64,000 nt of DNA from Candidatus Acetothermia bacterium (GTDB lineage: Bacteria; Bipolaricaulota; Bipolaricaulia; Bipolaricaulales; Bipolaricaulaceae): the NCBI GenBank assembly GCA_003566155.1, contig PXEP01000050.1, positions 1-64,000 of the forward strand. Direction: 5' to 3'. Below the pieces are notes generated by a model. The model was not told where the DNA came from and did not search any database. It worked only from the letters and a program-made list of their open reading frames with translations. The translations under genes and the position numbers were made by a program. This document shows, in pieces, positions 28,485 to 38,501 of this stretch. Positions within the stretch are counted from its first letter, which is position 1. Every line of letters starts with the position of its first letter.

Positions 28485-31178
28485 GTGAGCATCCGCAATC
28501 TGGACAGCATTTTCAAACCCAGCCGCGTTGCCGTGGTGGGGGCCAGCGACAACCCGGCAAGCGTCGGGCACACGGTGTTGAGAAACCTCGTCGGCTCAGG
28601 CTACTCGGGTGTGGTCTATCCGGTTAACCCAAAGAGGGAGTCCGTGCAGGGGATTCATGCCTACCCAGATGTGGCGAACCTTCCCCGGACCCCGGACCTG
28701 GCAATACTCTGCACCCCTGCCGACACGGTTCCAGGTTTGGTGAGGGAATGCGGGAACGCAGGGATACGCGGCGTCATCATCACTTCTGCAGGGTTCAAGG
28801 AGGCTGGTGAGGAAGGACGCGCGCTGGAGGACAAGGTAAAACAGGAGTCCTCCGCCTTCCCGGAGACCCGAATCATCGGCCCCAACTGCCTGGGCATCAT
28901 CGCCCCTTCCCTTAAGCTGAACGCAAGTTTTGCCGGAGCTATGCCCTCCACCGGCCACGTGGCGTTCATCTCTCAATCGGGAGCCCTCTGCACCTCTGTG
29001 CTTGACTGGGCCCTGGAGAGAAATATCGGGTTCTCGTACTTCGTTTCTATCGGAAATATGCTGGACGTCAATTTCGGAGACCTAATCGATTATTTCGGAG
29101 AGGACCCACACACCCAGTCCATCATCCTGTACACAGAGTCCATCACCGAACCCCGTGAGTTCATGTCAGCTGCAAGGGCGTTTTCCAAGGAGAAGCCTGT
29201 CGTCGCCTATAAATCAGGCCGGTTTGCCCAGTCGGCCCAGGCAGCTGCCTCCCATACTGGAGCACTGGCTGGCGAAGACGACGTTTACGACGCCGCCCTC
29301 CAACGAGCTGGGATCGTACGGGTAACCGAGATCGATGATGTGTTCGACTGTGCCGAACTTATCGCCCGGGCTCGCGCGCCTTGGGGCCCACGCCTGGCCA
29401 TCATCACCAATGCCGGCGGTCCGGGGGTCATGGCCACAGATGCCCTGCTCGCCCGCGACGGCAGCCTAGCAGAGTTGTCCAGCGAAACACTCGATCAGCT
29501 TAACTCAGCGCTCCCCGCTTTCTGGTCTCGGGGAAATCCGGTGGACGTGCTTGGGGATGCAGGGCCGGACCGATTCGTAGATGCCACGGAGTTGGCCCTG
29601 GCTGATGAGGGGGTGGACGCAGCCCTGGTAATCCTGACACCTCAGGCAATGACCGATCCCACAGCCACCGCGCGGGCCATGGGTGAGCTGGCCGAGCGCT
29701 CGCGTAAACCCCTTCTTGCAGCTTGGATGGGAGGGAACAGCGTGCGGGAAGGCCTCCACATCCTCACCGAGCACGGAATCCCTGCCTATACCACTCCCGA
29801 ACAAGCCGTGCGGGCGTTCATGTACCTGGTTCAATATGCGCGCAACCTGGAAGTTCTGTACGAAACACCCCGAGAGATACCCGTACGCCTGACTATGGAC
29901 AGGGAGAAGGCTCGGAGCACATTCGCCGAGCTTGTTACGGATGCAAGCTCGACGATGTCCGAGCAGGCATCCAAAGAACTGCTCGACGCCTACGGCATTC
30001 CTACCACCAAGGTACGCGAGACCCACAGCGAAGATGAAGCGATCGCTGCGGCCGAGGAGATCGGGTACCCAGTGGTCCTCAAAATCCTGTCCCCCCAGAT
30101 AACCCATAAGACAGATGTCGGCGGCGTGGTGCTCGACCTGCACAGTGCTGACGAAGTCCGCAACGCCTACCAAAGAATCGTAGAGGGAGCCAGACAGCAC
30201 GAGCCCGAGGCCGATATCCTGGGGGCGTCGGTCCAGCGTATGGTTGATGCCAAGGGCGGATTCGAGTTAATCCTCGGCGCCAAGCAAGATCCAGCCTTTG
30301 GAGCAGTGCTCATGGTGGGCACAGGGGGGATCGCCGCTGAGGTGTTCCGGGATAGAGCACTGGGGCTACCTCCGCTCAACGAGCGACTGGCTCGCAGGCT
30401 GGTAGAAGCTTTGCGCGCCTGGCCCTTGCTTGGAGGATACCGCGGCCGCCCGAAAGTGAACATGGACAAACTGCTCGAGGTGTTGATGCGGTTTTCTTAC
30501 CTGGTCGCAGAGCATCCGGAGGTAACCGAGCTGGATATAAATCCGTTGTTGGTAACGCCACAGGAGGCGGTGGCTCTGGATGCTCGGGTGGTTGTGAACA
30601 GTGAGAAGCTTGCCAAGCAAGAGAAACCCTACGCGCATTTGGCTATCCGCCCTTATCCGGGAGAGTACATAAGAGAAGCCACTACAACTGAGGGAGTGCC
30701 GGTCACGCTTCGGCCGATCCGTCCAGAGGACGAACCTTTGTGGCACGAGATGTTGCGGATCTCCTCACGCGAGTCGATCCGGTTTCGCTTTCAGTACATC
30801 TTCAAGGAGAGCACCCACGAGATGGCTACCCGATACTGCTTCATCGACTACGACAGGGAAATGGCAATCGTCGCCGAGCTTGAGGAAGCCGGCGAGCGGA
30901 AGATCGCCGGCGTAGGCAGGCTGGTCGCCGGTCCAGATCCACGGACCGCGGAGTACGCTGTGTTCGTAGCAGATCCCTGGCAGGGGCAAGGGCTGGGAAA
31001 CCTCCTTACGGAATACTGCCTGGAGATAGCCGCCACACGGAAGGTGTCGAGAGTAACTGCGGAGACAACACCGGACAACCGGCGCATGCTGGCCATTTTC
31101 GAGTCGCAGGGCTTTCGCTTGGAACACCACGCACAAGAAGGAATCGTGCTGGCGCACAGAGAACTGGCGGGCACCTAG
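28485..31178 (+). CDS. Pat-like NDP-forming acyl-CoA synthetase/ATP-grasp/GNAT fusion with intact His motif
   Basis: CoA-binding domain, ASHTGALAGEDDVYDAALQRAG phospho-His motif, ATP-grasp VVLKILSPQITHKTDVGGV, C-terminal GNAT DPWQGQGLGNLL; GTG start with AAGGAGG. Confidence 0.92.
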   Translation: MSIRNLDSIFKPSRVAVVGASDNPASVGHTVLRNLVGSGYSGVVYPVNPKRESVQGIHAYPDVANLPRTPDLAILCTPADTVPGLVRECGNAGIRGVIITSAGFKEAGEEGRALEDKVKQESSAFPETRIIGPNCLGIIAPSLKLNASFAGAMPSTGHVAFISQSGALCTSVLDWALERNIGFSYFVSIGNMLDVNFGDLIDYFGEDPHTQSIILYTESITEPREFMSAARAFSKEKPVVAYKSGRFAQSAQAAASHTGALAGEDDVYDAALQRAGIVRVTEIDDVFDCAELIARARAPWGPRLAIITNAGGPGVMATDALLARDGSLAELSSETLDQLNSALPAFWSRGNPVDVLGDAGPDRFVDATELALADEGVDAALVILTPQAMTDPTATARAMGELAERSRKPLLAAWMGGNSVREGLHILTEHGIPAYTTPEQAVRAFMYLVQYARNLEVLYETPREIPVRLTMDREKARSTFAELVTDASSTMSEQASKELLDAYGIPTTKVRETHSEDEAIAAAEEIGYPVVLKILSPQITHKTDVGGVVLDLHSADEVRNAYQRIVEGARQHEPEADILGASVQRMVDAKGGFELILGAKQDPAFGAVLMVGTGGIAAEVFRDRALGLPPLNERLARRLVEALRAWPLLGGYRGRPKVNMDKLLEVLMRFSYLVAEHPEVTELDINPLLVTPQEAVALDARVVVNSEKLAKQEKPYAHLAIRPYPGEYIREATTTEGVPVTLRPIRPEDEPLWHEMLRISSRESIRFRFQYIFKESTHEMATRYCFIDYDREMAIVAELEEAGERKIAGVGRLVAGPDPRTAEYAVFVADPWQGQGLGNLLTEYCLEIAATRKVSRVTAETTPDNRRMLAIFESQGFRLEHHAQEGIVLAHRELAGT

Positions 31179-31184
31179 GTAACA

Positions 31185-33470
31185 ATGGGCACGGTTAACC
31201 TCGAGCGTGCGCTGCGCCCTACAGGGGTAGCTGTCATCTCAGTCGGTCGTGGCCGATGTGCCCGGCAGGCGTTGGACAATCTGGTTGCTCACGAGTTCAC
31301 GGGGCAGGTCTACTGTGTCGGGATCGCCCCCCCCGCACCGTCTGTCCAGACAGCGCACAAGGTAGAGAACCTACCGCCCGAGGGCACATTGCTCATACTG
31401 GACGCTCCTTCTGAACAGATTCCTCACTTGGTTCAACAAGCCGGGGAGCTGGGCTTCCCGGGGGTGTTGATCATGTCACGCGAGGCGCCCATGGGCGTAC
31501 TGCGTGCCTTCTGCCAAGAGCATCCGCAAACCAGGGTCATCGGTCCTGGCTCCAGAGGGTTGATCATTCCTGCACTCGGCCTCAACGCCAGCTTGCATCG
31601 GGGACTCCCTGGGCACGGCGGCTTGGCCATGATCAGTTCCTCCCCCTTGCTGTGGGACCAGCTCCTATACAACGCGCAGCGCAAACGCCTTGGCCTGAGC
31701 CACCTCGTCTCACTGGGGGAGCAGGTAGACGTTGACGCAGCCGACGTCACAGACTATTTGCACAGGCGAGGGCGTGTACGGTGTCTGGTGTTGGACTCAA
31801 GCTCCGTACCGAAGCCGGACAAATTGCTTCCCGCCGTATGGTCATTCGCCAGGGACAGACCGCTGATCGCGCACAGCTCTCAGTCCCCATGGGATTGGCA
31901 GGTGTTCTCTTGCGCTCTTGAGCGCGCCGGGGCCATCCCGCTTGAGGACAAACAGGAGCTGTTATCCCTATTGGAGATCACCTGCAGACTCGACCATCCT
32001 CCCCCGGGGCCCCAAGTGGTCCTGCTTAGCTCCACAGGGGAAGAAGCGTTGCCGGAGGGTCATTCCCGCCGAGTGCTGCACCTGTCCCCACACACCCGCC
32101 ATGCTCTAGGCGACTTAGGTTGTTCGGTAAGCCGAACCCATGTTTCCCTGCCCAGCGGCGCAGGCGAACAGGACTGGTTGCACACCGTCCACCTGTTGCT
32201 CGACGACGCCCGTGTCCACATGCTCCTTTCCCATAGTCCTCCTCCGCTGTCCCCAGCTGCCGCCGCCCAGGCCGCCGCAGCCGCAGAGAAGGCGTGCAAG
32301 CCGTTGGCCATTGCTGCTACCGACGCACAGACTGTACAGGTGCTGTCTCAGGCAGGCATAGCAACTTACGCAAGCATCTCTGAGCCGCTCCGTCTGCTTG
32401 ACAGACTGGCACGGCATGCGCACAACCTTAGGAAGCTCCACCGCTGGTGGGGCAACCTGCCCGCAGGCCCTCGGCCTCAGCAACGTCCTAAGCTCCCCCC
32501 GGGGCAGACACCCCAGGACTTGCTGATTGACACTCTGGCCCGTTGGGGCATCAAGGCGAAGTCGACAACGCAGCCTGCGCAGCAACGCAGCTACTCGGTT
32601 GGACTGCGCCGACACCCCCTGTTCGGCACGGTGGTCACTTGCAGCACCGATATTCCCGACAGCTTCTTGCCCGCTGTTGGCATGCCCCCGCTCACCAGGC
32701 CTCTGGCCCGCTCAATGGTGGCCGCACTGTCCCGTCCGCTTCCCGCCGCAGAGGAACGGGCACTGACGGAACTCCTGATTCGGACTTCCCAGCTTGCCGG
32801 TGACCTACCCCAGCTGGTGGAACTGGAGCTATCTCCGGTCGTGATCATCGACCGAGAGCCTATTGCTCTAGACGCCCGGGCCCGGTTCGAAGCCGATTGC
32901 CCCGAGCCCCATGTGTGCTTGTGCCCCTACCCCCTGGAGCGCACATGCACAGTGAAGCTCAAGGACGGCACCGCGCTCTCTTTGCGTCCCATCCGCCCCG
33001 ACGACGCACCCCGTTGGCGCAGGATGCTCACAACTTCCTCTTCGGAGTCCCTCCGGCTTAGGTATCACTCAGTGCATCACGCTCCTTCCCGGAGGATGGC
33101 ACGCCGCCATTGCTGCATCGATTACCACAGGGAATTCGTCATCGTGGCCGAAGCAAGGACAGAAAATCGAGCTGTATTGGCCGGAGAGGGCGAACTGTTC
33201 CTCGATTCGGATTGCGATCTCTCTGAGTTCGCCGTGTTCGTGGCCGATCCCTGGCAGGGGAAAGGTTTGGGCAGCATCCTCACCGACTACATGGTGGAAC
33301 TGGCCCGGCAGCTGGGCGCGTGCCGTGTGACCTGTGAGTTGACCCCGGACAATGTGCGCATGATCAACCTCCTCCAGCGCCGCGGGTTCGCCGTGCGCAT
33401 CGAAATGGAGGACAGGGTAGTGTTCGCCGAGAAGGAACTGTCCCAGCCTCCCCCTCCCGCTGGCGCATGA
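31185..33470 (+). CDS. Degenerate paralogue of the upstream Pat-like protein; GNAT domain retained
   Basis: Collinear with the 28485 protein; no SHTGALAG motif and most of ATP-grasp missing; GNAT motif DPWQGKGLGSILTDY present. Confidence 0.88.
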   Translation: MGTVNLERALRPTGVAVISVGRGRCARQALDNLVAHEFTGQVYCVGIAPPAPSVQTAHKVENLPPEGTLLILDAPSEQIPHLVQQAGELGFPGVLIMSREAPMGVLRAFCQEHPQTRVIGPGSRGLIIPALGLNASLHRGLPGHGGLAMISSSPLLWDQLLYNAQRKRLGLSHLVSLGEQVDVDAADVTDYLHRRGRVRCLVLDSSSVPKPDKLLPAVWSFARDRPLIAHSSQSPWDWQVFSCALERAGAIPLEDKQELLSLLEITCRLDHPPPGPQVVLLSSTGEEALPEGHSRRVLHLSPHTRHALGDLGCSVSRTHVSLPSGAGEQDWLHTVHLLLDDARVHMLLSHSPPPLSPAAAAQAAAAAEKACKPLAIAATDAQTVQVLSQAGIATYASISEPLRLLDRLARHAHNLRKLHRWWGNLPAGPRPQQRPKLPPGQTPQDLLIDTLARWGIKAKSTTQPAQQRSYSVGLRRHPLFGTVVTCSTDIPDSFLPAVGMPPLTRPLARSMVAALSRPLPAAEERALTELLIRTSQLAGDLPQLVELELSPVVIIDREPIALDARARFEADCPEPHVCLCPYPLERTCTVKLKDGTALSLRPIRPDDAPRWRRMLTTSSSESLRLRYHSVHHAPSRRMARRHCCIDYHREFVIVAEARTENRAVLAGEGELFLDSDCDLSEFAVFVADPWQGKGLGSILTDYMVELARQLGACRVTCELTPDNVRMINLLQRRGFAVRIEMEDRVVFAEKELSQPPPPAGA

Positions 33471-33497
33471 GGATCAGTGGGTTGTGCCAAGCCCCTA

Positions 33498-34784
33498 TCA
33501 CCGCGGGCGGGAGCGGCGAGCTGCCCTTCGCTTGGGAACCACTGCGGCCTGGGGTCCTTCGTGGACCGGATTGAGTAGGAGAATAGAGAGAAGAAGCCCC
33601 ACCAGGGCAAGCCCGATTACTGGAGGGAACACCAACACGTAACTACCGGTGATGTCACGCAGCAACCCCGATAGCACCATCCCCAGGATCGCTCCCAGTC
33701 CATATCCGGTATACACCCATCCGTAGTTGCTGCCGTAGTGCTTGGTCCCAAACAGCGTCGCCGTAGCCGTAGGTGCGATGGCCAGCCACCCGCCCAGGTT
33801 GAGCCACAGAATGGAGAAGCCAACAAAGTAAACTGGTGCATTTCCTTCTCCCCACAGCGCCAGTAACGTCGAACCAACGATAATTGCACCAAACGACATC
33901 ACAGCAGCCCGCTTGGGCGACAGCAAATCCGTCAGCCAACCAAATAGGGGACGGCCAGCAGCGTTGAACAACGCGAACATTGAGACGAAAACGGCCGCCG
34001 GCCCCGGATCCAGGCGCGCCACCTCTTGCCCATACGGAGAAGCGATGCCGATGGCCATCAGCCCCGCCAGACAGCCAACGGTGAACGAACCCCACAGACC
34101 ATAGAAAGCACTCGTGCGCAGCATGGCCGCGGAGTCTAGCTCCGCACGCGCCGAGTCTTCCTCGGAGTGCTTGGCAGCACCTCGCAGCTTCCAGCCCGCC
34201 GGGGGCACCCGCAATGGAACGGAAAGGAGCAACAACAGCAGCATCAATACGCCGCCAAACACAGAAAACGTAGGCAAGGGACCCAACCAACGTATGGTCA
34301 TCTCCAACAACGGGGCCATCACCAATGCTGACAAGCCAAAGCCCATCACCGTAAGGCCTACCGCCAAGCCTTTCTTGTCCGGGAACCACTTTGCGGACAC
34401 CGCGATAGGGCAGCCGTACAGCACCCCCACGCCGGCACCACCCAACACGCCATACAGCACGGTGAGAACAACGATGTTCGGAGACAATCCAGCCAGAAGC
34501 CAGCCCGCGCCCACCAATACTCCTCCCACCAGCCCGGTCCTCTTGGGGCCCCAGCGGTCAATCCCCCGACCGGCGACCACCATCCCCACGCTGAACACGC
34601 CGAGGAACACCATGAAAGGAAGGCCGCTATGGGTGGCGCCGATGTCCCACAGCTCCTCCAGAGGTCTCCGGAACACGCTGAAGGCGTACACGGCCCCCAG
34701 GCACATGTTGATCAACACCCCGAGCGCCACGTAAAGCCAACGCCCCTTCTCCGCTGGAAGACCAAACACCGCCAGTTCCTTCAT
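33498..34784 (-). CDS. MFS transporter, OFA (oxalate/formate antiporter)-like
   Basis: LGVLINMCLGAVYAFSVFRRPLEELW; GAGVGVLYGCPIAVSAKWFPDKKGLAVGLTVMGFG; 12 TM. Confidence 0.88.
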   Translation of the reverse strand: MKELAVFGLPAEKGRWLYVALGVLINMCLGAVYAFSVFRRPLEELWDIGATHSGLPFMVFLGVFSVGMVVAGRGIDRWGPKRTGLVGGVLVGAGWLLAGLSPNIVVLTVLYGVLGGAGVGVLYGCPIAVSAKWFPDKKGLAVGLTVMGFGLSALVMAPLLEMTIRWLGPLPTFSVFGGVLMLLLLLLSVPLRVPPAGWKLRGAAKHSEEDSARAELDSAAMLRTSAFYGLWGSFTVGCLAGLMAIGIASPYGQEVARLDPGPAAVFVSMFALFNAAGRPLFGWLTDLLSPKRAAVMSFGAIIVGSTLLALWGEGNAPVYFVGFSILWLNLGGWLAIAPTATATLFGTKHYGSNYGWVYTGYGLGAILGMVLSGLLRDITGSYVLVFPPVIGLALVGLLLSILLLNPVHEGPQAAVVPKRRAARRSRPR

Positions 34785-34798
34785 CCACTACCCCCGTT

Positions 34799-34834
34799 CA
34801 ACAAACTGGGGGCGGACACATTGTCCACCCCCAG
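34799..34834 (-). terminator. Hairpin and T-tract between acs and the OFA transporter
   Basis: Minus strand CTGGGGGTGGACAATGTGTCCGCCCCCAG followed by TTTGTT. Confidence 0.7.
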
Positions 34835-34868
34835 CGGCAGAACCTTACGGACACTTGACCTGTACTCG

Positions 34869-36827
34869 TCAGCCGGTATAACCAACTGCCCGCTTTAGAT
34901 CCTCAACCGAGTCGGGGTTACGCAAAGTAGCCACATCTCCGAGCGGCTCCCCGCGGACAAGCGACTTCAGCACACGTCGCATGATCTTCCCCGAGCGTGT
35001 CTTGGGTACGTCCTCCACAAAGTAGATCTCCGCCGGACGGGCCGTGGGCCCGATGTGAGCATCCACAGTCTTTATTAGCTCCCTCTTTAGGTCATCCGAG
35101 GGCTGGGCCCCCTTCTTCAGAAGCAAGAACGCGATGGGGACCTCGCCCTTCACCTCATCCGGCTTGGACACAACGGCCACCTCACTGACCAGGGCGTGTT
35201 GGGTCAGTGCGTCCTCCACCTCCGCGGTGGCCAGGCGGTGTCCAGCAACGTTCATCACGTCGTCCACGCGCCCGGTGATCCGCACGTTGCCCAACTCGTC
35301 GATGCGCGCTCCGTCACGGGTGAAGTAGAAGCCGGGGCCGTACTCCGAGAAGTAAGTGCCTTTGTACTTCTCCGGATCACCATATAGTCCCCGGAGGAGT
35401 GCCGGCGGGAAGGGAGGCTTCAACACCAGGTATCCACCCTCACCGCGTGGTAGCTCTTGGCCTCCCGCATCCAGAATGGCTACCCGAACGCCGGGGAACG
35501 GCCTGCCCGCAACGGTGGGCACAAACGGACCGATGCCGGGCAACGATTGCACACACGTGGCTCCGGTCTCCGTCTGCCACCAGGTATCCACAATCGGACA
35601 ACGTTCGCCCCCGATGTTTTTGAAGTACCACAGCCACGCCTCTTCGTTGATCGGCTCCCCGACAGTTCCCAGAACACGCAGGGTGGATAGGTCGTACTTC
35701 GCGGGCCACTCCTCTCCCCACTTGACGTGCATACGGATCGCGGTGGGAGCCGTGTAGAAGACAGTGACTTTGTGCTTCTCCACAACCTGCCACATACGAC
35801 CATAGTCCGGATGATCCGGCGTTCCCTCGTACACCACTGTGGCAACACCGTTCAGCAACGGCCCGTAGTTAATGTACGTGTGCCCCGTGATCCAACCCAC
35901 ATCGGCCGTGCACCAGTGGACATCGTCCTCGTGGAGGTTGAAATCCCACTTACACGTAGTGTGCGCCTGCACGGCGTACCCACCCGTGGTATGCATCACA
36001 CCTTTGGGTTTCCCGGTCGTTCCGGATGTGTAGAGGATGAACGCCAAGTCCTCGGAATCCATCTCCTCGGCCGGACACTCGGTCGGCTGATCCTTAACCA
36101 GATCGTGATACCAAACATCCCGGCCCATGGACATAGGGACCTCGCTACCGGAACGCTGAACCACGATCACTTTCTCCACCTGTGTCCCACTCAGGGCCTT
36201 GTCCGCGTTGGGTTTCAACGCGATCGGTTTTCCCCGGCGATAATAACCGTCAGCGGTGATCAACACCTTAGCCCCACAGTCCAACATTCTGTCCCGTAGC
36301 GCTTCTGCTGAGAAGGCAGAAAACACAACCGAATGCACGGCGCCAATGCGCACGACCGCCTGCATGGCGATCACCGCCTCGGGGATCATCGGGAGGTAAA
36401 TACCCACCCGGTCGCCCTTACCCACTCCCATCTCCTTGAGGGCATTGGCCAAGCGGGATACCTCTTCCAGTAGTTCGCTGTAGGTCAACACGCGTCCGGG
36501 CTGATCGGTGGGCTCAGGCTCCCAAATCAAAGCCACCCGGTCACCGTTTCCGGCCTCTATGTGCCGATCCAGCGAGTTGTAGGACAAATTTGTCTTACCA
36601 CCAACGAACCACTTGAACTCGTACGGGGCCTCTTCATAGACCTTGTCCCATTTCTTGAACCAGTGAAGCTCTTGCGCTCGCTCCTCCCAGAAACCCTCTG
36701 GATCGGCCTCCGCCTTTTCGTAGACCTCCGGATCGGAGATCCACGCTCGCTCCTTGGCCTCTTGTGTAGGCCAATACCAGTTCTTGCGCTTTGGATCAGG
36801 CTGAACCCACTTCACACCCTTGGCCAC
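34869..36827 (-). CDS. acs: Acetyl-CoA synthetase
   Basis: FILYTSGTTGKPKGVMHTTGGY; DTWWQTETGA; C-terminal PKTRSGKIMRR; GTG start with AAGGAGGAG; ORF-track start 37070 is too long. Confidence 0.97.
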   Translation of the reverse strand: MAKGVKWVQPDPKRKNWYWPTQEAKERAWISDPEVYEKAEADPEGFWEERAQELHWFKKWDKVYEEAPYEFKWFVGGKTNLSYNSLDRHIEAGNGDRVALIWEPEPTDQPGRVLTYSELLEEVSRLANALKEMGVGKGDRVGIYLPMIPEAVIAMQAVVRIGAVHSVVFSAFSAEALRDRMLDCGAKVLITADGYYRRGKPIALKPNADKALSGTQVEKVIVVQRSGSEVPMSMGRDVWYHDLVKDQPTECPAEEMDSEDLAFILYTSGTTGKPKGVMHTTGGYAVQAHTTCKWDFNLHEDDVHWCTADVGWITGHTYINYGPLLNGVATVVYEGTPDHPDYGRMWQVVEKHKVTVFYTAPTAIRMHVKWGEEWPAKYDLSTLRVLGTVGEPINEEAWLWYFKNIGGERCPIVDTWWQTETGATCVQSLPGIGPFVPTVAGRPFPGVRVAILDAGGQELPRGEGGYLVLKPPFPPALLRGLYGDPEKYKGTYFSEYGPGFYFTRDGARIDELGNVRITGRVDDVMNVAGHRLATAEVEDALTQHALVSEVAVVSKPDEVKGEVPIAFLLLKKGAQPSDDLKRELIKTVDAHIGPTARPAEIYFVEDVPKTRSGKIMRRVLKSLVRGEPLGDVATLRNPDSVEDLKRAVGYTG

Positions 36828-36991
36828 TTCTAGGTCTCCTCCTTTCTCAGCTGAACGCCGCTGAACGCAACTCAGCCCCGGAATCATATCCAATACGCGT
36901 CGGCGCACCAGGCCGCGCCGAGGGACACCTCTTTGCGCAGTTCGTCGGTTTGGCGTACAAGGGGACGGAGAACATTTGTGCTGGGGGCGAC

Positions 36992-37669
36992 ATGAAACGC
37001 CTGATCCGACTTTTGCGCGACACATTCGTATCGGGCCTGCTGGTTCTTCTGCCCGCAGGGCTGACGGCATATGTCTTGTGGCTCATCTTCCGACTGATAG
37101 CAGGGTGGGTCGGTCCGCAGACTGCCCTTTCCCAACTGCTCACCAGGGCATTCGGACGCTATATCCCAGGTACGGAGATTCTGGTCACCCTTTCCATTGT
37201 CCTCGTTGTGGGGGCCGTAGCGCGCTATTGGTTGGGGAAGCGCTTGGTCAACACTGTGGAGCAAGGCTTGCTCTCTCTGCCGGTATTGCGCAAGCTCTAC
37301 TGGACGACCAGACAACTATCGTACGCTCTGCTCAAACGGGAGGTGGTGCAGGAGGGCAAGGTCAAGCGGCTGGTTCTTGTGGAGTTTCCCGTCGAGGGCT
37401 CCTACGCCATGGGCTTCCTGACAAGTTATGATCTTTCGTACCTAGACCAGCTGCTCGAGGCGTCGATTGTATCCATCTATGTACCAACGGCGCCTAACCC
37501 TACCTCCGGTTATGTGGTGTTCGTATCGAGGGACAAGGTGATCCCGTTGGATCTGACTATGGACGAGGGCTTCAGTATGGTGCTCTCCGGTGGTATGGTG
37601 GTTCCCGATAGGATGAGAGTGGAACGCCCTCCAGATAAGGAGGTACCCGATGCCGATCAGGCGGGATGA
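36992..37669 (+). CDS. DUF502 family membrane protein
   Basis: LRDTFVSGLLVLLPAGLTAYVLWLIF; IPGTEILVTLSIVLVVG; KLYWTTRQLSYALL. Confidence 0.9.
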   Translation: MKRLIRLLRDTFVSGLLVLLPAGLTAYVLWLIFRLIAGWVGPQTALSQLLTRAFGRYIPGTEILVTLSIVLVVGAVARYWLGKRLVNTVEQGLLSLPVLRKLYWTTRQLSYALLKREVVQEGKVKRLVLVEFPVEGSYAMGFLTSYDLSYLDQLLEASIVSIYVPTAPNPTSGYVVFVSRDKVIPLDLTMDEGFSMVLSGGMVVPDRMRVERPPDKEVPDADQAG

Positions 37670-38501
37670 CCGAGGTAGATATGTGGAGGTGGAACCTCGC
37701 CGTACCGAAGAAACGGCGTGGCTGCGATGCCGAGAGTGCGGGGAGCTGGTCTTTCGCCGCAAGCTAAAGGAGTCCAACCACATCTGCCAACGTTGTGGCG
37801 CGTACTTCTTCCTCACCGCCCACGAGCGCGTGACTTCATTGGTCGATGAGGATTCGTTTGAGCCTTTGGGCTTGGGGGCCACCTCGCTTGATCCGCTCGA
37901 GTTTGTCGATAGGCGACCCTACCAAGAGCGCCTGGAGGAGGCACAGGCTATTACTGGTTTGAACGATGCGATCCTCGTAGGGCGCGGGACACTAGACGGC
38001 TGCCCTTTGGTTCTGGCTGTGATGGACTTCCGCTTCATCGGAGGCAGTATGGGGCAAGTCGTGGGCGACGAGATTGCCGCAGCTCTGGAGCGCTGTGCTC
38101 AAGAGGAAGTACCATTCGTGCTTGTTGTAGCCTCAGGCGGAGCGCGGGTGCAAGAAGGCATGGTCTCCCTCCTACAAATGGCCAAGACAGTGGCCGCGCG
38201 GAACGTGCTCGCCGAAGCGGCCGTTCCCTTCATCGCCGTGCTCACCTACCCATCAAGCGGTGGAATGCTGGCCTCGGTAGGCAGCCTGGCCGACATCACC
38301 ATCGCCGAGCAAGGAGCGATGATCGGTTTCGCTGGGCCGCGCGTTATCGAGCAGACCACGGGAGAACGGCTCCCGGCCGGTTTCCAGACCGCCAGCTTTG
38401 CCCTTGAGCATGGCATGGTGGATCAGGTGGTCACCAGAGAATCACTGCGAGCTGAACTGACCCGGGCGTTGTCTGTACTCCAAGGAGGTTCTCATGGCTG
38501 A
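37650..38501 (+). CDS. accD: Acetyl-CoA carboxylase carboxyltransferase subunit beta
   Basis: Cys4 zinc ribbon CRECGE..CQRCGAYF; MVSLLQMAKTVAA; VGSLADITIAEQGAMIGFAGPRVIEQTTGE. Confidence 0.97.
   Translation: MPIRRDDRGRYVEVEPRRTEETAWLRCRECGELVFRRKLKESNHICQRCGAYFFLTAHERVTSLVDEDSFEPLGLGATSLDPLEFVDRRPYQERLEEAQAITGLNDAILVGRGTLDGCPLVLAVMDFRFIGGSMGQVVGDEIAAALERCAQEEVPFVLVVASGGARVQEGMVSLLQMAKTVAARNVLAEAAVPFIAVLTYPSSGGMLASVGSLADITIAEQGAMIGFAGPRVIEQTTGERLPAGFQTASFALEHGMVDQVVTRESLRAELTRALSVLQGGSHG

Noticed and set aside
31185-33470. Calling the second Pat-like gene a pseudogene
   Set aside because: It is an uninterrupted 761-aa frame with a preserved GNAT domain, so pseudo-enzyme is more likely than pseudogene.
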